From Peribacillus muralis (GTDB lineage Bacteria > Bacillota > Bacilli > Bacillales > DSM-1321): DNA of 64,000 nucleotides. The translations under genes were made by a program, and so were the position numbers. Location: positions 318,976 to 382,975 of the forward strand of contig NZ_LMBV01000001.1 in NCBI RefSeq assembly GCF_001439925.1, given 5' to 3'. Below the pieces are notes generated by a model. That model saw only the letters and a list, made by a program, of their open reading frames with translations, was not told the origin of the DNA and searched no databases. The stretch's first letter is position 1; every line of letters starts with the position of its first letter. Of the stretch, positions 11,217 to 21,160 are shown in pieces.

Positions 11217-12335
11217 ATGAGTAAACGTGATTATTATGAAGTGTTAGGCCTTTCGAAGAGTGCTTCAAAGGATGAAATCAAAAAAGCGTATCGCAAGCTC
11301 TCCAAACAATATCACCCTGATATTAATAAAGCGGACGATGCTGCGGATAAGTTCAAGGAAATTAAGGAAGCTTACGAAGTATTGAGTGACGAACAAAAAA
11401 AGGCCCATTATGATCAATTCGGTCATACTGATCCGAACCAAGGATTTGGCGGTCAGGACTTCGGCGGTTTCGGCGGCTTTGAAGACATTTTCAGTAGTTT
11501 TTTCGGCGGCGGCGGACGCAGGAGAGACCCTAATGCACCGCGTCAAGGAGCAGATTTACAGTATACGATGACGCTTTCGTTTGAAGAGGCGGCCTTCGGA
11601 AAAGATACCGAAATTGAAATTCCGCGTGAAGAGGACTGTGATACATGTAAAGGCTCGGGCGCCAAACCAGGGACTAAAGTGGAAAACTGTTCACATTGCC
11701 AAGGAACCGGTCAATTGAATGTAGAGCAAAACACGGCGTTCGGGAGGATTGTGAACCGGAGAGCATGTCACCATTGCCAAGGAACAGGGAAAATCATTCC
11801 ACACAAATGTTCAACATGTGGCGGCGATGGAAAAGTTCAAAAACGCAAAAAGATCCAAGTCAAGGTGCCGGCCGGAATTGATGATGGCCAGCAGCTGCGT
11901 GTAACCGGTCAAGGGGAACCTGGAATCAATGGTGGCCCAGCTGGCGATCTATATGTCGTCTTCCATGTGCGCAGCCATGAATTCTTCGAGCGGGATGGCG
12001 ATGACATTTATTGTGAAATGCCGGTCACGTTTGCCCAGGCAGCATTAGGCGATGAAATAGAAGTTCCGACGCTTCACGGAAAAGTGAAGCTGAAGATTCC
12101 TGCCGGTACACAAACAAGCACGCGTTTCCGTTTAAAAGGCAAAGGTGTCCCGAATGTCAGGGGATATGGTCAAGGAGACCAGCATGTTGTCGTATTGGTG
12201 GTCACACCTAAAAAATTGACGGAAAAACAAAAGGACCTGCTTCGTGAGTTCAGTGATATCAGCGGTCAACCAGGTATAGATGAACAAGAGGACGGTTTTT
12301 TCTCAAAAGTGAAGCGCGCTTTTAAAGATAGGTGA
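11217..12335 (+). CDS. dnaJ: chaperone DnaJ (Hsp40)
   Basis: J-protein that delivers substrates to DnaK and triggers its ATPase. It has 372 residues: J domain with HPD at 33-35, a Gly/Phe-rich linker (about 75-110), and four zinc repeats [24 protein letters not shown] and CSTCGGDG from about residue 141. The C-terminal substrate-binding domains follow. The start at 11217 follows a GGGAGTGG site; an in-frame ATG 16 codons upstream gives non-homologous residues and overlaps the promoter. Confidence 0.97.
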   Translation: MSKRDYYEVLGLSKSASKDEIKKAYRKLSKQYHPDINKADDAADKFKEIKEAYEVLSDEQKKAHYDQFGHTDPNQGFGGQDFGGFGGFEDIFSSFFGGGGRRRDPNAPRQGADLQYTMTLSFEEAAFGKDTEIEIPREEDCDTCKGSGAKPGTKVENCSHCQGTGQLNVEQNTAFGRIVNRRACHHCQGTGKIIPHKCSTCGGDGKVQKRKKIQVKVPAGIDDGQQLRVTGQGEPGINGGPAGDLYVVFHVRSHEFFERDGDDIYCEMPVTFAQAALGDEIEVPTLHGKVKLKIPAGTQTSTRFRLKGKGVPNVRGYGQGDQHVVVLVVTPKKLTEKQKDLLREFSDISGQPGIDEQEDGFFSKVKRAFKDR

Positions 12336-12371
12336 ATTAAAGTAAAAGAAGAAATTGGGAGTTGGTAGATT

Positions 12372-13313
12372 ATGAAGTGGTCTGAATTTGCAATCCAAAC
12401 AACGAATGAAGCGGTTGAACCTGTTTCGAATATTCTCCATGAGGCGGGTGCCAGCGGTGTTGTCATTGAGGATCCTCTAGAATTAGTCAAGGAACGTGAA
12501 AATGTTTTTGGCGAAATCTATCACTTGAACCCAGACGATTATCCGGATGAAGGTGTATTGATTAAGGCGTACTTGCCCGTAAACAGCTTCCTTGGTGAAA
12601 CCGTTGATGCCATTAAGGAATCAATTAATAATCTCCTTCTTTTTGATATTGACCTTGGGAAGAATATCGTTTCAATCAGTGAAGTGAATGAAGAAGAGTG
12701 GGCAACCGCTTGGAAAAAATATTATAATCCCGTAAAGATTTCCGAGCGTTTTACCATCGTTCCTACATGGGAGGATTATACTCCTGTAAGCAGCGACGAA
12801 CTGATCATTGAACTTGATCCAGGCATGGCCTTCGGAACAGGCACACACCCGACGACGGTCATGTGCATCCAGGCGCTGGAACGTACAGTAAAACCTGGTG
12901 ATTTAGTCGTTGATGTTGGAACCGGTTCTGGCGTATTGAGCATTGCTGCTGCATTATTGGATGCAAAACGAATCCAATCCCTTGATTTGGATGAAGTGGC
13001 TGTACAATCCGCTACCCAAAATGTGGAGCTTAATAACGTTCAAGATAGAGTGTCTGTTTCACAAGGCAACTTGTTGGATGGTGTGGATGAACAAGCCGAT
13101 GTCGTCGTGGCCAATATCCTTGCCGAAGTAATCATGCGCTTTACCGATGATGTAGCGAAAGTGGTTAAGCCAGGTGGATATTTCATAGCATCTGGGATCA
13201 TTCAGCCGAAAAAGCAAGATGTGAAGGACGCGATCGAGGCATCTGGATTCACGATTGAGGAAACGGTCTTGATGGAAGATTGGGTGGCCATAATCGCCAA
13301 AAGGAATGATTAA
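12372..13313 (+). CDS. prmA: ribosomal protein L11 methyltransferase
   Basis: SAM-dependent enzyme that methylates lysines and the N-terminus of ribosomal protein L11. It has 313 residues: an N-terminal substrate-recognition domain, then the Rossmann methyltransferase domain with [12 protein letters not shown] (about 178-190) and the family-specific stretch [16 protein letters not shown] just before it. It lies 36 bases after dnaJ and belongs to the heat-shock operon (yqeT position in B. subtilis). A terminator follows. Confidence 0.96.
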   Translation: MKWSEFAIQTTNEAVEPVSNILHEAGASGVVIEDPLELVKERENVFGEIYHLNPDDYPDEGVLIKAYLPVNSFLGETVDAIKESINNLLLFDIDLGKNIVSISEVNEEEWATAWKKYYNPVKISERFTIVPTWEDYTPVSSDELIIELDPGMAFGTGTHPTTVMCIQALERTVKPGDLVVDVGTGSGVLSIAAALLDAKRIQSLDLDEVAVQSATQNVELNNVQDRVSVSQGNLLDGVDEQADVVVANILAEVIMRFTDDVAKVVKPGGYFIASGIIQPKKQDVKDAIEASGFTIEETVLMEDWVAIIAKRND

Positions 13314-13325
13314 TTAGAAAAGTTA

Positions 13326-13368
13326 CTCTGATTATCGGCTATTCGGATAATCAGGGTACCTTTTTTTA
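13326..13368 (+). terminator. terminator after prmA
   Basis: CTGATTATC and GATAATCAG pair around GGCTATTCG, with flanking partial pairing and a seven-T run. Confidence 0.8.
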
Positions 13369-13443
13369 GCTTGAATCTTTGCATAACTTGTTTTCTTGGT
13401 AATGGCTATAAGGTTTTTTAGACTAAAAGAAGTAGGTGTCGGT

Positions 13444-14196
13444 GTGCAACGATATTTTCTTAACGACGGAGACATCAAGGAAAACACGGTGACGATTTCA
13501 GGAGATGACTTTCATCATATCGCCAGGGTGATGAGAATGGCGCCGGGAGAACGAATCATTACCGTGAAGGGAAACGGTATGGCTGCTGTCACGGAAATTT
13601 CCGAATTGACGGATGATGCCGTAATAGGAACTGTCATTGAATGGAAGAATGAAGAAAAGGAACTTCCTGTGAGGGTGGTAATAGCGAGCGGTCTGCCTAA
13701 AGGGGATAAGTTGGAATATATCGTTCAGAAGGGTACGGAGCTGGGTGCCGCTGAATTTATCCCTTTTATTGCTGCTCGTTCGGTGGTAAAATGGGACCAC
13801 AAAAAGGTAGAAAAGAAAGTGGACAGGCTCCAGAAAATAGCAAAAGAGGCAGCTGAGCAATCTCATCGAACGGTCGTCCCTGCCATCAAGGAACCGATGA
13901 CGGCAGATCAATTAGCTGGGTACGCTGCCGGTTTCGATCATAAATTAATCGCTTTTGAAGAAGAAGCAAAACGGGGGGAAACATCAGTCCTTGCCTCCGT
14001 TTTGAAAGATATCACCGCAGGACAATCGATTTTTTTCGTATTTGGTCCTGAAGGTGGCCTAGCAGATAAGGAAATTGAAAAACTGTCCGCTGCCGGCTTT
14101 GTAGCCTGCGGCCTTGGACCGAGAATATTACGAACTGAAACAGCACCTTTATATGCACTTTCCGCTGTTTCTTATCATGTAGAACTATTGAGGTGA
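13444..14196 (+). CDS. rsmE: 16S rRNA (uracil1498-N3)-methyltransferase
   Basis: SPOUT-class methyltransferase that modifies U1498 of 16S rRNA in the 30S subunit. It has 250 residues with an N-terminal PUA-like domain containing DDFHHIARVMRM and the knotted C-terminal SAM site with FGPEGGL (about 200-206) and LGPRILRTETA. I use GTG at 13444: the homologous proteins begin MQRYF, an AGTAGGTG site precedes this codon, and the upstream in-frame part is not family-like. It overlaps the heat-shock operon and is followed 6 bases later by mtaB. Confidence 0.95.
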   Translation: MQRYFLNDGDIKENTVTISGDDFHHIARVMRMAPGERIITVKGNGMAAVTEISELTDDAVIGTVIEWKNEEKELPVRVVIASGLPKGDKLEYIVQKGTELGAAEFIPFIAARSVVKWDHKKVEKKVDRLQKIAKEAAEQSHRTVVPAIKEPMTADQLAGYAAGFDHKLIAFEEEAKRGETSVLASVLKDITAGQSIFFVFGPEGGLADKEIEKLSAAGFVACGLGPRILRTETAPLYALSAVSYHVELLR

Positions 14197-14202
14197 TGAA
14201 AA

Positions 14203-15540
14203 ATGGCAACGGTCGCTTTCCATACATTAGGCTGTAAAGTGAATCATTATGAAACAGAAGCTATTTGGCAATTATTCAAAACGGGAGGATATGATCGTGT
14301 TGAGTTCGAACATGCATCAGATGTCTACGTCATCAACACATGCACGGTGACTAACACGGGCGATAAGAAAAGTCGCCAGGTTATCCGTCGTGCCATTCGT
14401 AAAAACCCAAATGCCGTCATTGCGGTAACCGGGTGCTATGCCCAGACTTCACCAGCAGAGATCATGGCCATACCAGGTGTTGATATTGTCGTTGGAACAC
14501 AGGACAGGGTCAAACTTTTAGATTACATCGAGCAGTTCAAGGAAGAGCGTGAACCGATCAATGCAGTCGGCAACATCATGAAAAACCGCGTTTACGAAGA
14601 ACTGGATGTACCCGCTTTTACAGATCGCACCCGCGCTTCGCTAAAGATTCAGGAAGGCTGCAATAACTTCTGCACTTTCTGCATCATTCCTTGGGCGCGT
14701 GGCTTGATGCGTTCCCGCGATCCAAAGGAAGTCGTACACCAAGCCAAACAGCTTGTCGAGGCAGGATATAAAGAGCTGGTTTTGACCGGGATTCACACAG
14801 GTGGATATGGTGATGACTTGAAGGACTATAACTTGGCCATGCTTCTTCGTGACTTGGAACAAGTCGATGGGCTCAAGCGCATCCGCATTTCGTCCATTGA
14901 AGCAAGCCAAATCACCGATGAAATCATCGAAGTGCTGACGAACTCCAAGAAAGTGGTGCGTCATTTGCATATTCCGATCCAATCGGGGTCCGATACGGTC
15001 CTAAAACGAATGAGACGTAAATATACGATGGATTTCTTTGGCGATCGCATTGAAAAATTGAAAATTGCACTTCCTGGCCTTGCTGTTACATCAGATGTCA
15101 TTGTTGGCTTCCCGGGTGAAACGGAAGAAGAATTCATGGAGACGTATACCTTTATCGAAAAATATAAATTCTCCGAGCTTCATGTTTTCCCTTATTCAAA
15201 ACGTACAGGTACACCGGCTGCACGAATGGAAGATCAAGTGGATGAAGAGGTCAAAAACGAACGCGTCCACCGTCTTATCGCTTTGTCGGATCAGCTGGCA
15301 AAAGAGTATGCTTCCCGTTTCGAGGGGGATGTCCTTGAAGTCATTCCTGAAACGAAGTTGGAAAATGGCCTTTATGAAGGTTATTCCGATAATTACATGA
15401 AAATCGTCTTCCCGGCTACCGAGGAAATGGTCGGCGAAATCGTAAAAGTGAAGATTACCAAGTCTGGCTATCCTCATAGTGAAGGTCAGTTTGTGACGGT
15501 TGTGAAAGATTTTCCGTTGCAGCAAGCATCAAATTTGTAA
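14203..15540 (+). CDS. mtaB: tRNA t6A37 methylthiotransferase MtaB
   Basis: Radical SAM methylthiotransferase that converts t6A37 to ms2t6A37 in ANN-decoding tRNAs. It has 445 residues: UPF0004 domain with cluster-binding cysteines at 11 (HTLGC), near 47 (INTCTVT) and near 81 (TGCYAQ), the radical SAM motif CNNFCTFC near 153-160, and a C-terminal TRAM domain. It is the last gene of the heat-shock operon, as yqeV is in B. subtilis, and is followed by a strong terminator. Confidence 0.96.
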   Translation: MATVAFHTLGCKVNHYETEAIWQLFKTGGYDRVEFEHASDVYVINTCTVTNTGDKKSRQVIRRAIRKNPNAVIAVTGCYAQTSPAEIMAIPGVDIVVGTQDRVKLLDYIEQFKEEREPINAVGNIMKNRVYEELDVPAFTDRTRASLKIQEGCNNFCTFCIIPWARGLMRSRDPKEVVHQAKQLVEAGYKELVLTGIHTGGYGDDLKDYNLAMLLRDLEQVDGLKRIRISSIEASQITDEIIEVLTNSKKVVRHLHIPIQSGSDTVLKRMRRKYTMDFFGDRIEKLKIALPGLAVTSDVIVGFPGETEEEFMETYTFIEKYKFSELHVFPYSKRTGTPAARMEDQVDEEVKNERVHRLIALSDQLAKEYASRFEGDVLEVIPETKLENGLYEGYSDNYMKIVFPATEEMVGEIVKVKITKSGYPHSEGQFVTVVKDFPLQQASNL

Positions 15541-15567
15541 GACAGCGGATTACGCTGTCTTTTTTTA
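15541..15567 (+). terminator. terminator of the hrcA-mtaB operon
   Basis: GACAGCG and CGCTGTC pair around GATTA, followed by seven T, directly after the mtaB stop codon. Confidence 0.92.
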
Positions 15568-15590
15568 ATCCCCGATTTTATGTGTTTTCT

Positions 15591-15618
15591 TTGACCATTC
15601 GGGTAAAGACTATATATA
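15591..15618 (+). promoter_or_regulatory. probable promoter of deoC
   Basis: TTGACC at 15591-15596 and TATATA at 15613-15618 with a 16-base spacer precede deoC by about 80 bases. A second -10-like TATTAT at 15642-15647 has no good -35. Confidence 0.45.
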
Positions 15619-15695
15619 TCGTCAAATTGGCCAAACTATGGTATTATGAGAGGTACGTACAACTAGTAACAGTATGTTTTGAGGAGGATAATAAA

Positions 15696-16367
15696 ATGTC
15701 ACAAAATGTAGCAGGTTTAATTGACCACACGTTATTAAAAGCAGATGCAACGAAAGAACAAATAAAGGTATTATGCGAAGAAGCGCGCGAGTATAATTTT
15801 GCTTCCGTTTGCGTGAATCCGACATGGGTGAAATATGCAAGCGAACTATTGGAAGGTTCAGAAGTGAAAGTGTGTACGGTTATCGGGTTCCCTCTAGGTG
15901 CAACCACCACGGAAACGAAAGCGTTCGAAACGAAAGACGCCATCTCCAATGGCGCTCATGAAGTCGATATGGTCATCAACATCGGGGCATTGAAGGACAA
16001 GGATGATGAATTGGTAGAGCGGGATATCCGTGCTGTAGTGGCGGCATCCACTGGTAAGGCCCTATCAAAAGTGATCATAGAAACCTCATTATTGACTGAG
16101 GAAGAAAAAGTCCGCGCTTGCGAATTGGCTGTAAAAGCGGGAACGGATTATGTGAAAACTTCAACTGGTTTCTCGACTGGAGGAGCAACTGTCGAAGACA
16201 TCGCCCTAATGAGAAAAACGGTTGGACCTGATATCGGTGTCAAAGCATCTGGCGGAGTCCGTAACACGACTGACGCTCAGAATGTAATGGAAGCAGGAGC
16301 AACAAGAATTGGTGCCAGTGCCGGTGTCTCTATCGTAAAAGGCTTAACGGCTGATTCTGATTATTGA
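15696..16367 (+). CDS. deoC: deoxyribose-phosphate aldolase
   Basis: Class I aldolase that splits 2-deoxyribose 5-phosphate into glyceraldehyde 3-phosphate and acetaldehyde in deoxynucleoside catabolism. It has 223 residues and a TIM barrel. The Schiff-base lysine lies in [11 protein letters not shown] at residue 154, and GVKASGGVR carries the second conserved lysine. The ATG at 15696 has a GAGGAGGATA site; the longer in-frame extension upstream covers the promoter. In B. subtilis deoC sits in a separate deoxynucleoside operon; here it stands alone between mtaB and a Na/Pi transporter. Confidence 0.96.
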   Translation: MSQNVAGLIDHTLLKADATKEQIKVLCEEAREYNFASVCVNPTWVKYASELLEGSEVKVCTVIGFPLGATTTETKAFETKDAISNGAHEVDMVINIGALKDKDDELVERDIRAVVAASTGKALSKVIIETSLLTEEEKVRACELAVKAGTDYVKTSTGFSTGGATVEDIALMRKTVGPDIGVKASGGVRNTTDAQNVMEAGATRIGASAGVSIVKGLTADSDY

Positions 16368-16373
16368 TTTTTA

Positions 16374-16409
16374 AAAAGGCGGAGAATATTTTTTCTCCGC
16401 TTTTTTTTA
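16374..16409 (+). terminator. deoC terminator
   Basis: AAGGCGGAGAA and TTCTCCGCTTT form the stem, followed by a long T-run. Confidence 0.92.
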
Positions 16410-16676
16410 TTGCCCTTTTTCCACCACGTCTGACTGCGCTTGTTTTATTCTTGTCCAAGATAAAGCTCTCCACTGTAAGATATTAAAAAAACACTAAACT
16501 CGTGACTAGAGTATTTAAACTCGCGAGTAAACCAGCAAATCTGAGTGAGAGTCATGAAAATGCATAAGTACTAGTTCCTTAATTACGCGAAAGCGCGGAA
16601 CCTTAAGGAGTAAATCGAAACTCACGAGCAAACCGCTGAAATTGTTCCCAAAGCCAATGTCTTTTAAAAAAGCCCT
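16410..16676. other. gene-free gap with degenerate repeat units
   Basis: This gap between deoC and the convergent Na/Pi transporter has no gene that I can support. It contains the repeat units listed separately at 16494-16643 and the inverted repeat CTTAATTACGCG... ACCTTAAGG around 16576-16607. I see no clear terminator for the minus-strand gene; its T-rich 3' flank (AAAAAA at 16666-16671 on the plus strand) is the only hint. Confidence 0.6.
16494..16643. repeat. degenerate ~21-22 bp intergenic repeat, array A
   Basis: Units resembling AAACTCRCGAGYAAACC occur as AAACTCGTGACTAGAG (from about 16495), AAACTCGCGAGTAAACC (from about 16517) and AAACTCACGAGCAAACC (from about 16617). The first two are spaced about 21-22 bases; the region between the second and third is decayed. 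The same unit recurs 38 kb away after sodA. The core ACTCGCGAGT is palindromic. Confidence 0.6.
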
Positions 16677-17609
16677 TTATTTTTTTATATGAGCCCTATG
16701 CACCCAAAGAATGAGGGTGGAGAATTGCCGTGCGACTGGCAAGACTGCCAGCGAAGTCAAGATGTTGAAAATGACGCTTGCGTGTGCGAGTTGTGTCGCT
16801 TTGTTTTCAGTGAAAAAGGCAGCCGTTCGTTCCAGGATATCGACAAAGGGAAGGAAAGCGGCAACTCCGAGGACATTAAGCCAAATATGGGCATAGGCAG
16901 TAAAAGCAGCTTGTCTGCCGGAACCGATGCTGGCCATGTATCCGGTGATGCATGTGCCTATATTGGAACCGAGCATAATGACGATGGCGGAATAGACGGA
17001 TAGTTCCCCATTCATCAAAAAGCTCATGGCTATCCCGATGGTTACAGAACTGGAGTGGATGAGTGCCGTTAACGCGATTCCCGCTAATAGGGCATAACTC
17101 ATATGCGCTTCTATGTAATGGATGAGGGTTTGGATGGATGGGTAGGCGGCAATCGGTGTCGAAAGCGCTTTGAACCCGCCCATCGCCGCAAAGATGGCTG
17201 AGATGCCGATGAGTGACAACCCTAAGCTTCTCGATAATACGCTTGGCATGAAGCATAGGAGTGCTCCGCAAATGACGCCGGGGATGATCCATTGATCTAA
17301 AGTGAAGCTCATGAACTCTGCCGTGAGAGTGGAGCCGATATTCGTTCCAAGAATAATCCCGATTGTTTGCGGGAACGTTAAACTTCCAGCAGAAACGAGG
17401 CCTACCGTCATGACCATGACTGCCGAGCTGCTCTGCAGGATGCCGGTAAATACGGTTCCGGCGATAAAACCTTTCCAAGGCTTATCCGTTACCTTTGAGA
17501 GGAATGTCTTTAATGCGGCACCTGACAGATTGAACAGGCCGATTCGCAAAACTGACATTCCTGCAAGAAATATCCCAATAAATAATAGGAATAAAAATAG
17601 CTCATACAT
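16677..17609 (-). CDS. Na+/phosphate cotransporter family protein (YqeW-like)
   Basis: Integral membrane protein of 310 residues of the NptA/PNaS family (Na/Pi cotransport II-related). The two inverted-repeat signature segments are visible, GILQSSSAVMVM in the first half and ALIHSSSVTIGIAM in the second, together with GTNIGSTLTA and GSNIGTCITG. About eight membrane segments are expected. I start at ATG 17609 because GAGAGGTG spaces properly to it; the frame extends three codons further to a GTG overlapping that site. It converges on deoC. Transport of phosphate specifically is inferred from the family. Confidence 0.9.
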   Translation of the reverse strand: MYELFLFLLFIGIFLAGMSVLRIGLFNLSGAALKTFLSKVTDKPWKGFIAGTVFTGILQSSSAVMVMTVGLVSAGSLTFPQTIGIILGTNIGSTLTAEFMSFTLDQWIIPGVICGALLCFMPSVLSRSLGLSLIGISAIFAAMGGFKALSTPIAAYPSIQTLIHYIEAHMSYALLAGIALTALIHSSSVTIGIAMSFLMNGELSVYSAIVIMLGSNIGTCITGYMASIGSGRQAAFTAYAHIWLNVLGVAAFLPFVDILERTAAFFTENKATQLAHASVIFNILTSLAVLPVARQFSTLILWVHRAHIKK

Positions 17610-17749
17610 GATTTTCACCTCTCATTAAGCTTATGGACGATTATGGGGAGACATGCTTTAAAAAGGGTTACTTTTTTAGTGGATTTAACGTTTAGCGAAA
17701 AATCCTGAAGAGAACATGGAAATAATCAAAATAAGTTTGATTATATTGG

Positions 17750-17778
17750 TTGACCTGATTAAGATGATATATTATAAT
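17750..17778 (+). promoter_or_regulatory. sigma-A promoter of rpsU-yqeY
   Basis: TTGACC at 17750-17755 and TATAAT at 17773-17778 with a 17-base spacer, about 70 bases before rpsU. Confidence 0.75.
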
Positions 17779-17845
17779 TGTTTAGTACATGTATAACATG
17801 TTGACAACTTGAGTTAGTGTGTTGTTTTCGGAGGGAGGGAAAGAG

Positions 17846-18019
17846 ATGTCTAAAACCGTCGTTCGTAAAAACGAATCGCTTGAAGATGCTCTTCGTCGTT
17901 TCAAACGTACTGTATCTAAAGCAGGATCGCTTCAGGAAGCTAGGAAGCGTGAATTTTATGAAAAACCAAGCGTGAAACGTAAGAAAAAGTCTGAAGCTGC
18001 AAGAAAACGTAAATTCTAA
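17846..18019 (+). CDS. rpsU: 30S ribosomal protein S21
   Basis: 57-residue very basic ribosomal protein needed for translation initiation on the 30S subunit. The sequence begins [18 protein letters not shown] and ends in [13 protein letters not shown] start at 17846, after a GGAGGGAGGG site, rather than at the upstream in-frame TTG that covers the site. yqeY follows after 14 bases as in B. subtilis. Confidence 0.97.
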   Translation: MSKTVVRKNESLEDALRRFKRTVSKAGSLQEARKREFYEKPSVKRKKKSEAARKRKF

Positions 18020-18033
18020 GAGAGGGTGGAAAG

Positions 18034-18477
18034 ATGAGTCTTCTCGAGCGTTTAAATAATGATATGAAACAAGCGATGAAGAACAAGGAAAAGGACAAAC
18101 TATCTGTTATTCGTATGCTGAAAGCTTCTATCCAAAACGAAGCTCTTAAGCTGAGACAAGATTTAACAGATAATGAAGAATTGACAGTGCTCTCTCGCGA
18201 ATTAAAACAACGCAAAGACTCCCTCCAGGAGTTTGAAAACGCAGGTCGTTCCGATCTCGTGGATAAAGTCCGCACCGAACTAGTATACGTAGAGGCATAT
18301 ATGCCTGAGCAACTTTCAGAAGAAGAGATTTCCAACATCGTCAAAGAGACGATCAAAGAAGTCAATGCAACATCCAAAGCAGATATGGGGAGAGTTATGG
18401 GAGCTTTAATGCCTAAAGTTAAAGGTAAAGCAGATGGTTCTCTAGTTAACAAATTAGTACTACAGCACCTATCTTGA
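18034..18477 (+). CDS. yqeY: GatB/YqeY domain protein
   Basis: 147-residue helical protein resembling the tail domain of the GatB subunit of tRNA-dependent amidotransferase. It shows the expected [18 protein letters not shown] start and the [12 protein letters not shown] stretch. It probably binds tRNA or protein partners; no catalytic function is known. It is co-transcribed with rpsU and starts after an AGAGGGTGGAAAG site. Confidence 0.95.
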   Translation: MSLLERLNNDMKQAMKNKEKDKLSVIRMLKASIQNEALKLRQDLTDNEELTVLSRELKQRKDSLQEFENAGRSDLVDKVRTELVYVEAYMPEQLSEEEISNIVKETIKEVNATSKADMGRVMGALMPKVKGKADGSLVNKLVLQHLS

Positions 18478-18501
18478 ACTCGAAACTTAAAACTCGAAAC
18501 C

Positions 18502-18530
18502 TAACCGCAGGCAATTGCCTGTGGTTTTTG
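18502..18530 (+). terminator. rpsU-yqeY terminator
   Basis: AACCGCAGGCAATTGCCTGTGG folds as a compact near-palindromic stem, followed by five T. Confidence 0.8.
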
Positions 18531-18606
18531 TGTATTTCACGATGTTTATGCGTATATTATTGTAACGGAGGATGAGTATCTTCATTTACAATTTTATTTG
18601 TTTTTT

Positions 18607-18632
18607 TGAAACCTTTTTCATATACATACGTA
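18607..18632 (+). promoter_or_regulatory. sigma-W promoter of nfeD-floA
   Basis: TGAAAC at 18607-18612 and CGTA at 18629-18632 are separated by exactly 16 bases with a T-rich start to the spacer. This is the canonical sigma-W promoter pattern. In B. subtilis the orthologous yqeZ-yqfA-yqfB operon is a known sigma-W target that contributes to sublancin resistance. About 140 bases of leader separate it from the nfeD start. Confidence 0.88.
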
Positions 18633-18770
18633 ATAACTAAAGAACAGAGTAAAGGGTGGGTACGTGTATCCTTATTCCGCATTTGGTTGCAGACAGAAAT
18701 TCGACTGGTAAGGATCCTGCCGGGAATTGGCGGGGTTAACAGCGTTTAATACGGAAAAGGGGGGCTCTGT

Positions 18771-20096
18771 CTGAAAATTTGGCGTTGTATATCTGTATTC
18801 TTATTAGGATTGCTGTTCACCATGTCATCTCTTGGGGACCCTGCGGTTTCTGCAAAAGAGAAAATCGTTTATCATGTTCCGATTGAAGAAACGGTGGAAA
18901 AGGGACTTTCGGCTTTTTTGGAGCGCGCGCTGAACACTGCTGAAGCAGCTGATGCAGACCTTGTCATTTTCGAGGTGAACACTCCTGGCGGTGCTGTCGA
19001 TGCAGCGGGGGAGATAGCCAAGTTGCTATCGGATACTTCTGTTAAAACCGTTGCCTATGTCAATAATCGGGCTTTGTCTGCGGGTGCCTATATCGCCCTG
19101 AGTGCAGATGAAATCTATATGGTCCCAAGTGCTACGATGGGTTCAGCAGCCGTGATTGATTCAACGGGGAACGCTGCTAGCAAGAAAGCACAATCATATT
19201 GGTTGGCGGCAATGAAGACGGCTGCCGAGCAAAATGGACGCGATCCGAAATTTGCGCAGGCGATGGCTGATGAGGACATAGACCTTCCCGAATATGGCGC
19301 TGGAAAAGGGAAGCTGCTCACATTTACGGCAGAACAAGCTAGAAAGGCTGGCTACAGTGAAGGCATAGTCTCGGGAAAAGCGGAGCTGTACAGCAAACTT
19401 GGAGTTGAGGATGCAGAAATCCGAACGATCGAAGAAAGCTTTCCTGAAAAACTTGCCCGTTTCTTGACCAATCCGATTGTCGTCCCAATCTTATTGACGA
19501 TTGCGGGCATCGGGATTGTGATTGAATTGTTTTCGCCTGGCTTTGGCATTCCGGGAGTCATTGGAGTTTCCAGTCTTGTATTGTTCTTTTATGGACATCT
19601 GGTCGCAGGCATAACGGGGTACGAATCGTTGGCGATGTTCATCATCGGGGTCATTCTCGTGCTGGCGGAATTTTTCATCCCAGGGGGAATTATTGGCCTG
19701 TTCGGATTGACGGCAATTGTGGGGAGTTTATTCCTCGCTACAGATGATCCGGTCCATATGACGATATCCCTGCTTATTGCGGTCACCGTATCCATTTTGG
19801 CATTCATCCTACTTGTAAAGGTGTTTGGAAAACAAATGAAATTTTTCAAAAAAATGATTTTAACCGATGCAACAAAAACGGAGCAAGGCTATGTTAGCAA
19901 TCCGAATCGATTCGATTTATTAGGTGTAAAAGGGAAGGCGCTTACAGATTTACGGCCTTCAGGAACTGCTTTGATCAACGATGAAAGAGTGGATGTCGTG
20001 ACCGAAGGAAGCTTCATTTCGAAAGATTCGTCACTCATCATCGTTAAGGTTGAAGGATCTAGAGTAGTCGTCCGGGACATTCCGGATTCGAACTAA
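18771..20096 (+). CDS. NfeD family membrane-bound serine protease-like protein (YqeZ)
   Basis: Membrane protein with a ClpP-class periplasmic-type domain and a C-terminal NfeD domain, partner of the flotillin encoded next to it. The protease-like domain shows [13 protein letters not shown] and [16 protein letters not shown] (catalytic-type Ser near residue 103). Four to five membrane helices lie at about 234-340, then a soluble OB-fold domain. I propose CTG at 18771 as start: it lies 6 bases after AAAAGGGGGG and gives a proper signal peptide ([16 protein letters not shown]), with a 441-residue product close to B. subtilis YqeZ (437). Starting at TTG 18810 would remove the positively charged signal region. 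The upstream frame closes at 18747-18749. Confidence 0.85.
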   Translation: MKIWRCISVFLLGLLFTMSSLGDPAVSAKEKIVYHVPIEETVEKGLSAFLERALNTAEAADADLVIFEVNTPGGAVDAAGEIAKLLSDTSVKTVAYVNNRALSAGAYIALSADEIYMVPSATMGSAAVIDSTGNAASKKAQSYWLAAMKTAAEQNGRDPKFAQAMADEDIDLPEYGAGKGKLLTFTAEQARKAGYSEGIVSGKAELYSKLGVEDAEIRTIEESFPEKLARFLTNPIVVPILLTIAGIGIVIELFSPGFGIPGVIGVSSLVLFFYGHLVAGITGYESLAMFIIGVILVLAEFFIPGGIIGLFGLTAIVGSLFLATDDPVHMTISLLIAVTVSILAFILLVKVFGKQMKFFKKMILTDATKTEQGYVSNPNRFDLLGVKGKALTDLRPSGTALINDERVDVVTEGSFISKDSSLIIVKVEGSRVVVRDIPDSN

Positions 20097-20118
20097 AAAA
20101 TTAAAGGACACAGGAAGG

Positions 20119-21138
20119 ATGAATTCTTACGTGATAACATCAGGAACGGTTATTATTGTACTGGCAGTGATTGCTGCCATCATCGTATTGTCGGTATTTT
20201 TCACATTCGTACCAGTAATGCTCTGGATTTCCGCTTTGGCGGCAGGAGTCAAAATTAGCATATTTACATTAGTGGGGATGAGACTTCGCCGGGTTATACC
20301 AAGCAGAGTCGTAAATCCACTTATCAAGGCCCATAAAGCTGGAATCAGTGTTTCAACGAATCAATTGGAGAGCCATTACCTTGCAGGGGGGAATGTCGAT
20401 CGGGTCGTGAATGCATTGATTGCTGCAGAACGTGCTAATATCACGTTGCCTTTCGAACGGGGAGCAGCCATTGACCTTGCTGGTCGTGATGTATTGCAAG
20501 CCGTTCAGATGAGCGTTAACCCGAAAGTGATTGAAACTCCATTCATCTCTGGTGTGGCGATGAACGGGATTGAAGTGAAAGCGAAGGCAAGGATCACGGT
20601 CCGGGCCAATATAGAACGTCTAGTCGGTGGTGCTGGTGAAGAGACGATCATTGCCCGTGTAGGGGAAGGGATCGTCTCGACGATCGGTGCTTCTAAAATG
20701 CACACGGATGTCCTGGAACATCCCGATTTGATTTCACGGACGGTTTTATCAAAAGGGTTGGATTCTGGAACGGCATTCGAAATTCTTTCCATTGATATCG
20801 CTGAAGTGGATATCGGGAAAAACATCGGAGCCATTTTACAAACGGACCAAGCCGAAGCCGATAAGAAAATAGCCCAGGCGAAGGCCGAAGAACGCCGTGC
20901 GATGGCTGTTGCCCTTGAACAGGAAATGGTTGCCCGTGTTCAGGAAATGCGTGCGAAGGTTGTCCAATCCGAAGCTGAAGTTCCGTTGGCGATGGCCGAT
21001 GCACTGAAAAGCGGAAACCTAGGTGTGATGGATTATATGAACATCCAAAATATAACGGCTGATACGGATATGCGTGGCTCGATCAGCAAAATTTCCGAAA
21101 ATCCAAAAGATAACAACAATAACAACCATCATAACTAG
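20119..21138 (+). CDS. floA: flotillin-like protein FloA
   Basis: Membrane scaffold protein of functional membrane microdomains; affects fluidity and protease and signalling complexes. It has 339 residues: an N-terminal membrane-embedded region (about 5-55, including [17 protein letters not shown]), then the SPFH-like domain and a helical C-terminus with EA-rich repeats ([17 protein letters not shown]). It is highly similar to B. subtilis YqfA over the whole length as I remember it. It follows nfeD by 22 bases under the sigma-W promoter. The tail DNNNNNHHN is low complexity. SD is AAAGGA at 20103-20108. Confidence 0.97.
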   Translation: MNSYVITSGTVIIVLAVIAAIIVLSVFFTFVPVMLWISALAAGVKISIFTLVGMRLRRVIPSRVVNPLIKAHKAGISVSTNQLESHYLAGGNVDRVVNALIAAERANITLPFERGAAIDLAGRDVLQAVQMSVNPKVIETPFISGVAMNGIEVKAKARITVRANIERLVGGAGEETIIARVGEGIVSTIGASKMHTDVLEHPDLISRTVLSKGLDSGTAFEILSIDIAEVDIGKNIGAILQTDQAEADKKIAQAKAEERRAMAVALEQEMVARVQEMRAKVVQSEAEVPLAMADALKSGNLGVMDYMNIQNITADTDMRGSISKISENPKDNNNNNHHN

Positions 21139-21160
21139 GTTAGGGAAGGGAGGTCTTTAA

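Noticed and set aside
16689-17003. Plus-strand frames opposite the Na/Pi transporter
   Set aside because: Antisense shadows of a gene with clear family signatures.
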